From NCBI GenBank assembly GCA_004369045.1, contig ML213511.1, forward strand, positions 903,350-967,349: a stretch of DNA of 64,000 nt. Reading direction: 5' to 3'. Positions 1 through 10,474 of this stretch are shown here, in pieces (the first letter of the stretch is position 1; the number at the start of each line of letters is the position of its first letter). The notes below the pieces were generated by a model that was not told where the DNA came from, ran no database searches, and saw only the letters and a list, made by a program, of their open reading frames with translations. Position numbers and translations under genes: made by a program. This DNA comes from Heliocybe sulcata (Eukaryota > Basidiomycota > Agaricomycetes > Gloeophyllales > Gloeophyllaceae).

Positions 1-1824
1 GCACCAAACTGGTAATAACCCCTAAAAGCGAGTGTCAAAGTGGAACCCTACAGGCCTCTGCACCGAAAGGATAACCGATTCCTAGGGAATCGGAACTTCT
101 GAAACCAGTTGAATCTATTGTACGAGAACTGCGCCATACTTTATATACATACATATAAAGTGACCCTAACAGGATACGGATGAGTGCACCAGGACCGGAG
201 AGGCTGCCCACCTTCCATCGACCCCTCTTATTATGTTTCGGATCGAAGGATGCCTGTCCGAACAAGGCGTAAGTAAAAAGCACACGTACGGGCGATTTGA
301 AATAACAATATCAGGGCCGCCATAGCGTATAATAGAGGCGACCGGGGTATTTTTCCGCAACGCTGACGCTTGGTCTGGTGCACAGCAATAAAACTCATCA
401 CAGGAAGGGGTGAAGGAGGACTGCAGGTAAGAAGTAAACTCACAAAAAGGCATGCCTTCTGGGGCTGAAAGACACGGACGTTGAGACGATTTTGCACTTG
501 TGAGATGGAGTGAAGACAAGAAGACAAGCGCGACAGGAAGACGAACCGAAGAATTTTATCGGGAGCTCACGTGACACAATATATTCTCACAATCTAGTGG
601 GCTCGGTATGCGCAACTCTGCTATCAACTTATCATATTCGTCAACTAACTCTGACCTAAGAGAATATCCCAAGGCAATCCATGCTCAACTTGAGTTGCGG
701 ATTCTAACCCTTCCCGATACTTCGCGATGGGCTCTTCAAGCTCCTAGGTTCAAGCTGCAAGCTTCAATCCTGACCTCGCTCGGTACCAGACCACGACGAT
801 ACCCCTACTCGAACAAGTTATGACACAATCTGTCCACTGTCGATACGAACCTCCCGTTCCTTCGCAATCGATTACTGGAAGGGATCCTGTACCGACTCCC
901 AGGTTCCTGGCAGTCAAGTGACTCTTCCGACGACATTATGTCGCTTCCGCGACAGCAGACATGGCCGTACAGTCTCTATTCGATCGCGTTCTTTCTCCAC
1001 TGCAATAGAACTCTTCCCCCCTTTGGCTCAGATCTTTCACAGTAGCCAAGACCATCTTTCAGTCCTGTTGCGCAAAGTCCGGAGCTCGTCCAAGAGGCAA
1101 TCTCCGAGCATAGCTCTGCGATGGAGCGGCAGCAAAAGCGGATGCGCTCTGTCATTCTGTATGTAGCAGGCGACATAGCCACAGCCGCTGTCACTCTCGC
1201 ATCTGCCTCCATCGCATCAAACTCGGTTCTTCGAGTAAATCTGCGCAAATGCCTTCATTTGCGGCTGATCGCTGAGCTTGCACCGAGACAGCAGCATCTT
1301 GGATGCCCATCGGTAATCAGCGTCGTGCCGTGTACCGTAGGAGCCCAGCAATTCTAGGATACTATTGAACATCGGAACGTCATTGGACCATCTGTGGAAT
1401 ATTCCAGTTCCAGTCATTTGCAAGCATTTACAAGGACTTGTCTCCTTTGTGGGGTGACTCGCTCACGACATTATGTTAATCCCAGCATGACTGACTGTCG
1501 GCTATGATCGCCTGACGCACGGACGACGATCTCTCCTCATCATCGCCATTACACCTACACTATGACCCTCGGCTATGATCACCTCGCAGGCACGAATGCG
1601 GAGCCTTTCTCGACGTTAGACAGCGCGTCCTGTTCTTGGCTGTCTGTGCGCTCGGGTATTGGTCTCTAAACGCACGGGTCATCGATGGCGAATGACGGTT
1701 TCGCTGGATGCAAAAGCCTTCGATGTTATAAAGGCGTTCGTCTCAAGCCGATTGTCATCAACAAATCTCATCCTGTCCAGCTCACAGAAGAGTCCGCGGG
1801 GCTCACTCTGAACACTTCGCAGCT
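1..1824. other. Gene-poor window start and hydrophobin upstream region
   Basis: I see no supportable gene here. Short open frames exist on both strands (for example minus 1217-1423 and 976-1248) but none carries a recognisable motif or splice-joined continuation. A perfect inverted repeat with 8-bp arms lies at 75-93. The last few hundred bases should hold the promoter of the hydrophobin gene. Confidence 0.5.
1727..1734 (+). promoter_or_regulatory. TATA box of the hydrophobin gene
   Basis: The sequence TATAAAGG lies about 98 bp upstream of the ATG at 1825. That is a usual distance for a strongly expressed fungal gene with a short leader. Position and consensus are seen directly; function is inferred. 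Confidence 0.55.
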
Positions 1825-3861
1825 ATGCTTTCGCACAAATTCGGCGCCTTAGTGGTCTCCGTCTACCTCGCTCTTCTCGTGGGTTCGTCTCCCATGCCCC
1901 AGAACGTCGCCGACGGAGACGTCTCTGTCCTTCCTGGCGCTACCGACGACCCGTTAGCAAACGTGACTACAGGCGCTAGCCCTGTCACCAATGGCACGGT
2001 CATCGTCGGCGGTAGTGATGGTGGCGACACATCGAACGACGGTACGACCAGCGACGACGGACAGTCTAGTGGCGGGTCGATCCCCGTCGACAACTCGGCC
2101 GACGGTACAACCGACAACGGAGGAGTCAGGTAACCGTCTTCTCTACGAATAAACGGTGACATGAGCGCTGATTGTCCCTCTAAAAGCAGTGGTTCCACTG
2201 AGGGTACCAACACCAATGACGGCACAGAATCGACCGGCGGCAGCGGTTCAACTGATAATAGCGGATCCAGGTAAACATTCTGTTGTGGTCACCCTCCCTC
2301 ACAAAGGCTAACCACATCTTCCTCAGCACCGGATCATGCAACTGCGTCTGCCCGTCCCCCAACGACGACTCTACCAACGCAGCCCTCTTAAGCGCAAACC
2401 TCAATGCCGTAGGCGACGGCTCTACGGATCCTAACTCCACGAGTGGGGCCAGTGATCCCAACCTCGTCGACGCGAACGTCAACGTGTTGCCCGCCGGGTC
2501 TACTGACCCCACCCTCGTCGATGGAGACTCTAACGAAGGAGGCTCTGATGGGGACACGTCTGGCGATGATCCCTCCCTCGCTGGAGTACAGGTTGGCGTC
2601 CTCGACGGGGGTAACGGCGACGACACGTCATCTGATGGTACCACGTCCGCGAGCGCTTCAGCTTCCGCAAGCCCCACCGCAAGCGCAAGCAGCGGAAGTG
2701 GTGACGGTGGCATGGGAGGCTCGTCCGACACCGCAGGCCCCTCTGCTACTTCTTCAGTCAGTAGCAGCGACGCAGCATCCTCTCCCACGCCGGCGCCTTC
2801 TGACGGCAGCACCCCGGGTGGGAGCACCGACGCAACCCCATCAAACGATAATGGCCCATCGTCTACCCCAGCTGCGACTTCAACCCCTAGCGACGGCGGA
2901 GAATCGTCTGCGAGCCCGACTCCGACCGACAACAGCGCCAGCTCCTCTGCTGCCTCATCTACTACCGCATCAGCCAGCGATGATAATGGCACTTCGTCTG
3001 CCACCCCATCTTCTACTGCAGCAACCAGCGACGGCAGCGCATTCGCTTCGTCCGCTACCTCAAGCAGCGCCTCGACCCCGAGCTCAATCTCAAGCACTGG
3101 CGACGGCTCCGATATTCCTACCGACAGTCCATCGTCTGACGACATCGGCTCTTCCACTACCCCATCTCCGACCGCAGCACCCAGCGACGGTAGCGATGGG
3201 GGAGTGGATGCGACCCCGACGTCCAGCAGCGACAGTGGCGCCGCTACTCCGAGCAGTACTGACCCAGCCACCGACGACGACCTTATTTCATTTGGCAACG
3301 GCATTGCACGATTCAGAACCAACGGCCTGGTCGATGATGTAACCGACGAGATGGACAGCATGTTATCCTCCGATGCAGACGCCGCTCCCACTCCCTCAGA
3401 TGACGACACTAGTGCGAGCGCGACTCCTACTACCCCCACCGACGACGGCTCAAGCGCAACCCCCACTGCATCTCCCACCACCACTTCATCTTCGAGTGAT
3501 GATACCGCCACGTCTACTTCCTCGTCTCCTACTCCTTCCCCCACCGATAGCGACACTTCGTCCCCGAACGGCCAGTGCAATAGTGGCACACCTCAGTGCT
3601 GTCAGAGCGTGACTACTGCCTCGGACCCCGCTGCCTCAGGCCTTCTTGATATGCTTGATCTCACCGTTGACCCCAACAGCCTTGTCGGGCTTCGCTGCAC
3701 TGTCGGCCTGGACAACTGCCAGGCGCAGCCGGTATGCTGCGAGAACACACAGCAGAGTGAGTAACCCCCTTCTCTGCTTCTATATGAGAGCGGTCGCTGA
3801 TGATCTTACTGTCCTTGCAGATGGCTTGATCAATATCGGATGCACCAACATCGCCCTCTAA
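1825..3861 (+). CDS. Giant Ser/Thr-rich class I hydrophobin
   Basis: Predicted secreted, surface-active wall protein of about 619 aa from four exons (1825-2129, 2187 or 2190-2270, 2327-3756, 3821-3861). The N-terminus is a signal peptide (hydrophobic run ALVVSVYLALLVGSSPM). A Gly/Asp/Thr-rich stretch follows, then a CNCVC cluster at the start of exon 3, then about 400 residues almost entirely of S, T, A, P, D and G. The last 75 or so residues carry the eight-cysteine hydrophobin pattern: C-x6-CC, a single C in GLRC, then C-x5-CC and a final C. The C-terminal NGLINIGC is typical of basidiomycete class I hydrophobins. The family is usually 100-150 aa, so the extension is exceptional. The C4-C5 gap (6 residues) is shorter than usual. 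The long Ser/Thr region is probably O-glycosylated. Confidence 0.9.
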
Positions 3862-4196
3862 AGGTCCCTACGCGATGTCACTTGTCTGATCATTAAAAGC
3901 TCTTCCTCTTCGCTTTGTAATATAGAAGACATGCCAAACGCATGAATGTTTCTTTAGTGTCGAACGCTCACTTGTATGATTATCTGTTGTTGTATCAGTT
4001 GTTGTATCACCGAGGCGACTATGCCCCGGCCCCTCGAATAATGTTTTGTACTCGTGACTGTAACAGCAATGCAATGTTTCTGCCCTCATCGTTCGCAATG
4101 CCACGATCAATACACCCCACATTTTATTCTCATCGAACTCGTACATGAATGCTTTCCTTCAACTAATATTCTTCATCTTTCTCTTCATAATTGTTC

Positions 4197-5019
4197 CTAC
4201 AGCTGAGCGAGAACTTTGTCAGCAGCGCACGTAGTCAACTCTCCGGGGTTGGGCTCGACAGTGATGGAGGAGACCTTGTCACCATCTGTGACGATCACAT
4301 AACGCTAAGAAGGGTAGGTGAGTAAGTAACCTCCGCAGTGCACATTAAAGAGATCTAAATTCGTACTTTAGAACGAGGTGCACCAAGCAAAGGCGACGCA
4401 TCGAAGAGCAGGCCGATCTTGGAGGTGAAGGTGCCTGCGTCGTCCGCGATGAATTTGATCGCTGGAGTAATGTAACGCTTGTAAGTCTGAAGGTAGATGC
4501 GCCTTAGTCATTACTTACGTGTGCCTGAGGGAGCGAGTTCGTCCTTCCAAGCCCTGGATTTGCTCATCAGTAAGTTATGTCGCCTGTATGCTCGCATATA
4601 CTCACTTCACAACGAACGCATCGTTGACGGCGACGACGTAGATCTCGTTAACGCCCTTCGCCTGGAACTCGTCGTACTTCTGGATGTAGCCTGGAACTTG
4701 TGCACTGCATGTGCCAGTGAACGCCCCGGGTACACCGATCTACTCCTCAGTTCGCTATGAGCTATGCTGTATGCGCGCGTATGAAGCTCACAATGATGTT
4801 CTTGCCAGTCAGCTTCAAAGGAAACGCCGTGTCAGGCGCAGCCTTTCCGGCCTCCTTCACTTTCTCAGCGGGGATGACACTTCCAGGTTGAACCTACAGC
4901 ACTGTCCTCAGTACCTTTGCCCTCGTCTCTGTGCGGTGCGTACGCACCTGGGCAGCGGAAAGGGCGGCAGCAGCCGCAGAGTGCAGAGCAGAAGCAGCGC
5001 CGGTAATCACAGAGGTCAT
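4197..5019 (-). CDS. Type II (Prx5/Ahp1-like) peroxiredoxin
   Basis: Thiol peroxidase of roughly 170 aa that reduces H2O2 and alkyl hydroperoxides using thioredoxin or glutathione. Six exons are joined by short introns: the ATG exon 5019-4948, then 4893-4792, then three more internal exons and a last exon ending at 4197. The peroxidatic Cys sits in GVPGAFTGTCSAQVPGY. Further family marks are YVVAVNDAFVVKAW, KFIADDAGTFTSKIGL and the C-terminal KVSSITVEPNPGEL. The residue before TC is Gly where Pro is commonest, a mild variation. The Ala-rich first 24 residues (TSVITGAASALHSAAAA) form a short N-terminal extension; organelle targeting is possible but not shown. The stop-side neighbour is the hydrophobin gene, which converges on it. 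Confidence 0.9.
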
Positions 5020-5649
5020 GGTGGTTGTCAATGAAGGGGATCGTTGAAGATGCCGGAAGTCTTTATACGATTGGGAGGATAATGCAAGAGAACGCGATCG
5101 AGTGGTAATCGTTCTCGTGACGTCATATTGTGGCACCAGCTCGCGTCCTCGACACTGAGTCCCCTTGCGGCGAAGACTTCTCTGAGCCACTGATAAGGAG
5201 ATGAAACAGCGAGCTTTGTAGTTGAAAAGGGCAGCCATGTCGTGCTCTGAAACGCAGGACGCTCGGTCGCCTCTGGGAGATTGTGGCTTGCACGGAACTC
5301 CGATTTCCTACGAGGAAGTATAGCGTTGTGTGCCTCTGCTTGTGGCATATCGCAGCCTCCACTACGCGAACTTGTAAGTATGGGTTGTCATGCCCGGCGA
5401 AGCTAGGAAAGGCGGCGTGAAAACACGAAGCTGAAGTCTGGTACCGTTGTGTCTTGGTTCGGCCCCGACTCTGTTGTGGATTCATCCGCGACACACCGAT
5501 GATGATCATGCTACCACGGTATTCCCAGTTCTTGCATGGTTGCGTGCGCATCCGGCCAATATCATAGCCTTACGGTTTCCATGGATTAAGTGGTATACAA
5601 GGGAAAGCTTACTATAGATGGTATAGACACATGTGACGGCAGAGAAAGA
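5020..5649. other. Intergenic: peroxiredoxin promoter and Eaf3 3' flank
   Basis: Lies between the peroxiredoxin start and the Eaf3 stop. A 142-codon minus frame (5123-5551) has no motif and biased composition, so I do not call it a gene. Nothing else is recognisable. Confidence 0.5.
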
Positions 5650-6972
5650 CTACGACCGGGATATGTTCTGATACTGCAGGCTGGCACTCTCGTACTCACG
5701 CTGAAATATCCGGTCCTTCTCTTTCACCATCCACCTGAGGATAGTCGATTAGCTTGATCCACAAGCGCGGAGCAGGAAAAAGACGTACTGCATCAGCTCG
5801 TTCACATACTCCCGGACAATGCTGACGGACTCGGGGTCCATGGTTGAATTCGCCACCATCTGCGGCATACTCACTGTACCATATTACCGCAATTAGTCAT
5901 CCTTGCACTTGCGGGTGCGCTCATAAACAGCGACACTTGCCTAGCATCCTGAGCAAATGCTCCGCACCATAGATAGCGCTCATCTCCTTCTCCTGTCCCA
6001 CCTTCACAGTTGGCCCAGTAACATACTGCCTCCGAATGTTCGCGTACTGTGGCCGCTCAAAACGATAGAGCAGGTTCTGACCTAGCGACCGGTCGAAGTA
6101 CGTTTGCAATCCAGAGAGGATGGTCGGAAGCACCAGCTTTGGGTCCCTCAAGCTGCCACCGAACTTAGCTCCCTGGCTACAAGACAGAAGAGAAAGAACG
6201 CTCACTTCGTCGCCCCGGGTGGCAGAGACAAAATATGCTCCTTAAACTCCTCCAACAACTGCACGACGTTCGGCGTTCTTGGCAGCGGGACGAGCTGGAT
6301 GGGGGGAGTGAAGGCGTTTTGATGGACCCAAGAGGTAAGCTCACCGACCTGGTTATTCTTCGTCACCGCCTCCCAGTCGTCGACCAAAATCACCTTCAGG
6401 ATCTCCGGCACATTGAGTTTCATTTCTGGCTTCTTGCTGCTCTCGTCCTACCCCGACGTCAGCTTCGCTCCACCCTCTGCAGCCAGGAGGGTATCACGAA
6501 AAAATCGACGATACTCACCTCCTCCCGCCCGCGCTTCGTTCCTCGCGTCCCGCCCTCCTTGCGCCCTGCGGTCGTCATCCTGCCACCATCCTTATTCACA
6601 GCCTTGCCCTTGCTTGCGGCAGAGCCTGAGGCCTGCGCAGCACTAGCCTGCTCCTTCAGCTGCTTCTGCAGCTGAATGCTAGACTCGTTGAACTTCAGCA
6701 ACCGCGACGCCGGCACCCACTCATCCCATCTGTGATGTTTTGAGTCAGCAGCCCTCTTCTTGTAGTCATATAAGCGTAGAAGGATAGTGTATGAGGACGC
6801 ACGTTTGCTTCCAGCCTTTGTAGTGTACAAAGTAGTGTGGACCGAGCGCGCCTGTACGGCTCGTTTTCTCGTCCCAATTCTCATATTGGAGGATCTTAGC
6901 CTCGTATATTAGCGGCCCATGGTAACATAGTACGCGTTCGTTCACGGAGTAGGTCGGAGTGGAGGTGGCCAT
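5650..6972 (-). CDS. EAF3: Eaf3/MRG15 chromodomain protein
   Basis: Chromatin reader shared by NuA4 acetyltransferase and Rpd3S deacetylase complexes, acting on H3K36-methylated nucleosomes in the nucleus. The first about 70 residues form the chromodomain ([20 protein letters not shown], then [12 protein letters not shown] spliced to [12 protein letters not shown]). A basic, Gln/Ala-rich linker ([22 protein letters not shown]) follows. The MRG domain starts near [20 protein letters not shown] and includes [48 protein letters not shown] and the C-terminal [20 protein letters not shown]. At least six introns are needed. The one at 5940-5874 begins GCAAGT and ends CAG, a GC-AG intron. Joining there gives HLLRMLVSMPQM, which fits the family. 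Confidence 0.93.
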
Positions 6973-7919
6973 GGTGAATTTGCCGCAGGTGTGGGCTCAG
7001 CACAATTGGTACACGGTAGCGCAGGATCAAGCTCAAGTCGTATGAACTAGTGAAGGAGGCGGACCGAGCCTCAGTGAAGCGGATCAGCAGAGGAATCATC
7101 AGAATTGGCGTACCTTCTACTCGTCGAACTTCTTTTCAGCTCGGCTTCTCGTGAACTTGTGCTACGAGCGCTGCCGCTAGTAGTGGCGCTTGTAAAGGCA
7201 CCGTAACCGCGTACTTGAGTAACAGTACTATGGCCAGATCTCAATTGTCATGCACATCGGCGAGGACAGGAGTTGAACGTCGCGGTAAGGGCGCAAGGTG
7301 CAGGGCCTACCAAGGGCCTACTGCATCGGAATTCAGGTCCAGTTGAACCACACGTTACACGGCCCAGTGAAGCGGAAAATTCCTCCACGGATATAAATAC
7401 AGTTTCAATGTTCAACATCGACGAGTGCTACAGCATAAGGAGAGACATAGGGATCGCATAGTTTGTTCCATCCGTGCGCCATCCTCTTCGGCACACCCAG
7501 CAAACGCCAGAGGCGTTCAAAACACCAACAAAGAGCCACATCTCACAGCTCCTCCTAGATTACGGGCGCGGCAAGCCAACTGTCCGAGAAGCTGGTTAGC
7601 AGCTTGCGAGACGGAGGTCGTCAAAAGAGACTTACGCCGTACCACCAACTTGGCCGCCAGACCACCGCGCCGCCAACCTTGGAGAGCCCTGTTCGTCACT
7701 CATGAACTTAGCTTCGATGCCCAGCCACCCGGCTGGCACCCTTGTGAAGCCGCATGAATTAAACGGAAATATAATCTATCACACCCAGCCTAGTTTGAAA
7801 ACCAGGTGTGAAGTCGTTACGTGCATAGCCTGTGGCCTGTCTGTCGGGTGACATCGTCAGCAAATTCTCGGATTATTCGGAGCTTCCACTCACGTCATAG
7901 CATGTCTTATTTTATAACG
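6973..7919. other. Intergenic between Eaf3 start and CK1 stop
   Basis: About 950 bp. Short frames on both strands (7273-7461, 7425-7757 plus; 7517-7699 minus) show no domain or convincing splice signals. The part next to 6972 should be the Eaf3 promoter. Confidence 0.45.
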
Positions 7920-9184
7920 TCAACATGAACGCGCCTTCGCCCGGCGCGCATTGCAAGCCTCGCAAAACCGCTTCCGGTGCTTCTGCTTGCCCAGCGTCCA
8001 ATCATAAACGAAGTCATATTCAATACTGTGCTTCTCCGCGAGCCCCCGGAAGAGGTTGCGCAGCCCCTCGTAGTCAGGGAGATCGTCGAACTCGAGGCCC
8101 CGAGCGTACTTGTAGAAGATGTCGAACTCTTGAGGGAGCCCGACGGTCAGGAGAGGCTCGCACTCGACCTTCTGGTCGCGGATGAGGTTCCATGTTTCCG
8201 CGGTGGTTTCGCCCTTTATTTTGCGCCAAGGCACGGATCCGCGGAGGAAATAAATAAACATGTATGCGAGTGATTCCAGATCATCACGCCTTGACGACTC
8301 TGTGGGAACGGGCGTGTCAAGGCGAGTGATGGACAGACTGGACTCCATGCTCACCGATGCCCAGGTGCGTGTTTATTGAGGCGAAGAGCGATGTCCCGAC
8401 GCCATGATGGCCATCCTGTTTATACGGTATGTGAAGAGTTGTTCGTGGGTCCCGGTACTTCTTCGCAAGGCCGAAGTCGATGACGTTGACCAAGTGGGCA
8501 GCGTTGTTTGTGCCCATCACGAAGTTTGCGGGTTTTATGTCACGGTGTACGAGATCTCGAGAGTGAAGGTATTCGATACGAGAAATCTAAGATAAAGGCG
8601 CGTCAGCGCACCACCCACGGAGAATGACCGGTGAAGTGATTCGGACCCTGGCCCGGGTTCCCGTACGCGCATAGCGTCGCGCTTCATGACACAAGTGGCA
8701 CGTAGGCGCGACGCGACGCGCGTCAGAAACTCCATGATGATCGTAGCTGCAAGCACGTAACATCTGCTATCACTAGTATTGGTACTCACGAGCTGGTCGG
8801 CGAGTAGCAGCACAGTTTTGAGGGAGAAGTGGCGGTTGCACATCTTGAATAAGTCTTCTAAAGATGGACCCAACAAGTCGATGATCATGACGTTATAGTC
8901 GCCTTGCTTCCCGGACCAGAGAATCCATGGTACACCCGGGGCGCCCGTCAATGTCTTGTAGATCTTCGACTCCTGCTTTAGCAGACTGTGTTTTGACACG
9001 GCAGGCTCGACCTTGATGGCCACTTCCTTGCCGGCAATGGTGTGTACACCGGAGAACACAGTCCCTGCACGTTTAAAACGCGTGAATATGGCACCAGACC
9101 AACATTGCAGCAATGTGACGTACCACAACCACCAATCGCGATTTCTTCCTCCAGCCTGTACTTGCCACCGAACGTGAAACTCAT
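7920..9184 (-). CDS. Casein kinase 1 family Ser/Thr kinase
   Basis: Kinase of about 300 aa that is almost only a CK1 catalytic domain. The glycine loop is in [12 protein letters not shown] (split by an intron), the ATP lysine in KEVAIKVEP, and helix C in [12 protein letters not shown]. The catalytic loop is [12 protein letters not shown] and the metal-binding motif IDFGLAKKY. The CK1 signatures are ASINTHLGI joined across an intron (8354-8301) to [13 protein letters not shown], followed by [11 protein letters not shown]1 normally reads [14 protein letters not shown]; here [13 protein letters not shown] replaces it, so the activation segment is divergent. A 203-nt intron (8789-8587), long for this genome, separates LADQL from [16 protein letters not shown]. 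The protein ends soon after the kinase fold ([16 protein letters not shown]), without the long tail or C-terminal CC prenylation motif of Yck-type kinases. Confidence 0.92.
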
Positions 9185-10474
9185 GTTATGTACGTAACGG
9201 AAAATGAAATATGGATAACAGATATGGATACAGTTAGGAAAAGAGCAGCTGGAGTTCAATGTGAGGCCTGTCGGAGGCAGCAGAGGACTGGTTGCAGTCG
9301 ACGACAAGGCCAGGGTGCGAGAGTGCAGGGGAATGAACCACCGAATATCCCGCTTCGGCACGGCGCTAATTGAGGTTTCAACATCGATTACGTCAGCGTT
9401 GCGGGCTCCCTTGCCGCACTGCTTTCGGCTGAATGATGTGGCGCTCATTCCTTTCCTCCTCAGATTTACCTCCGTTTGCGTGCTAGCGCGTTCATTTGGC
9501 CTTCATTTCGGAGCATTGCGTCGTTCTTGAGGTCAATATGAAGGCAGTCGAGCTTGCAGTCCCCTTTACAGCCAGAGGCCAAGTTACATCCGGATCTTCA
9601 TAACTGCCTACTGTACAGCTCAGGGTCGTCGATTAAGCCTGCGGTGATGCCTCGATGTCGGCTACACACACGAGAAGTCCACATGTTGATCTCTATATTG
9701 ATAGTAAGCGCTCTAGGTCTTCAATATTCAATTCCAGGATGTCGCGGTTGTCGCAGCACCCGATATATAGCTGAAGTGGAAGTGGATTCTGGCTGCGCAA
9801 GCTTACTGTCGCGTAATCTGGCGGTGAACGTTGAACAGCTGTCGAGACACGCACGGCCTAGTAGCTGGATAATTTGCCGCGTGGTTTATCTATAGCTAGA
9901 TGTCGCGAAAGTGTCGCCTCCCAAATCTATGTGTGCCCGGCTTGGGGTGGTTTCGAATACCGATTGGTGAGTACCCTCGCAGTGAATTACCGAATTCGCG
10001 ACAATTCTTGAAGCTTGAAGGCCGCAGATGGAGCATGGGCCTTAAGCTTAGACGCTTAAGCATGTATCTCGGTCGCAAGTCGAGATGGTGGCGGCTATAG
10101 GGCATTTTTGGCATCCAGTATGAGGGAAGCCCTGCAGGATGTTAGGCCGAACGCGCGTAGAAGGCATGACGTCACGCGTTTAATGCGTTCCCACCACCGT
10201 GCGTCCGCGTCGCGACTCTCAGCTAACGCTCCGGGAAAGCCCTCTTCTCGACGCGCAGGCCAGGGCGCTCTGACATCGACTCTGTACTCCCGCGGTGCGG
10301 TGCTATCGAGTCGATACCATTATCCGCTTTTAGCACCTGTATATATCCCGCTCAAGTTCGTGATATTCGCAACGGGTTTTCGGGCATGCCAGTATCTCGC
10401 AAGAACTTGCGCTCCGTGTGGATTTCGGCACAAACGAGCTTCTCGTTGTACTAGTCCACATACTTCGTTCACAA
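9185..10474. other. Intergenic, no gene recognised
   Basis: About 1.3 kb between two minus-strand genes. Short plus frames (9261-9530, 9554-9895, 10108-10527) have no recognisable motif. The first few hundred bases should be the CK1 promoter. Confidence 0.45.

Noticed and set aside
2180-3589. 469-codon open frame on minus
   Set aside because: It is the antisense shadow of the Ser/Thr-rich hydrophobin exon. Biased GC-rich codons keep the opposite strand open, and the translation is low-complexity without motifs.
5123-5551. 142-codon minus frame between peroxiredoxin and Eaf3
   Set aside because: No motif, no splice continuation, and it overlaps the probable peroxiredoxin promoter.
8587-8789. 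Possible extra exon inside the long CK1 intron
   Set aside because: Reading through adds residues between LADQL and ISRIEY, which are contiguous in all CK1 proteins I know, so the whole segment is intron.
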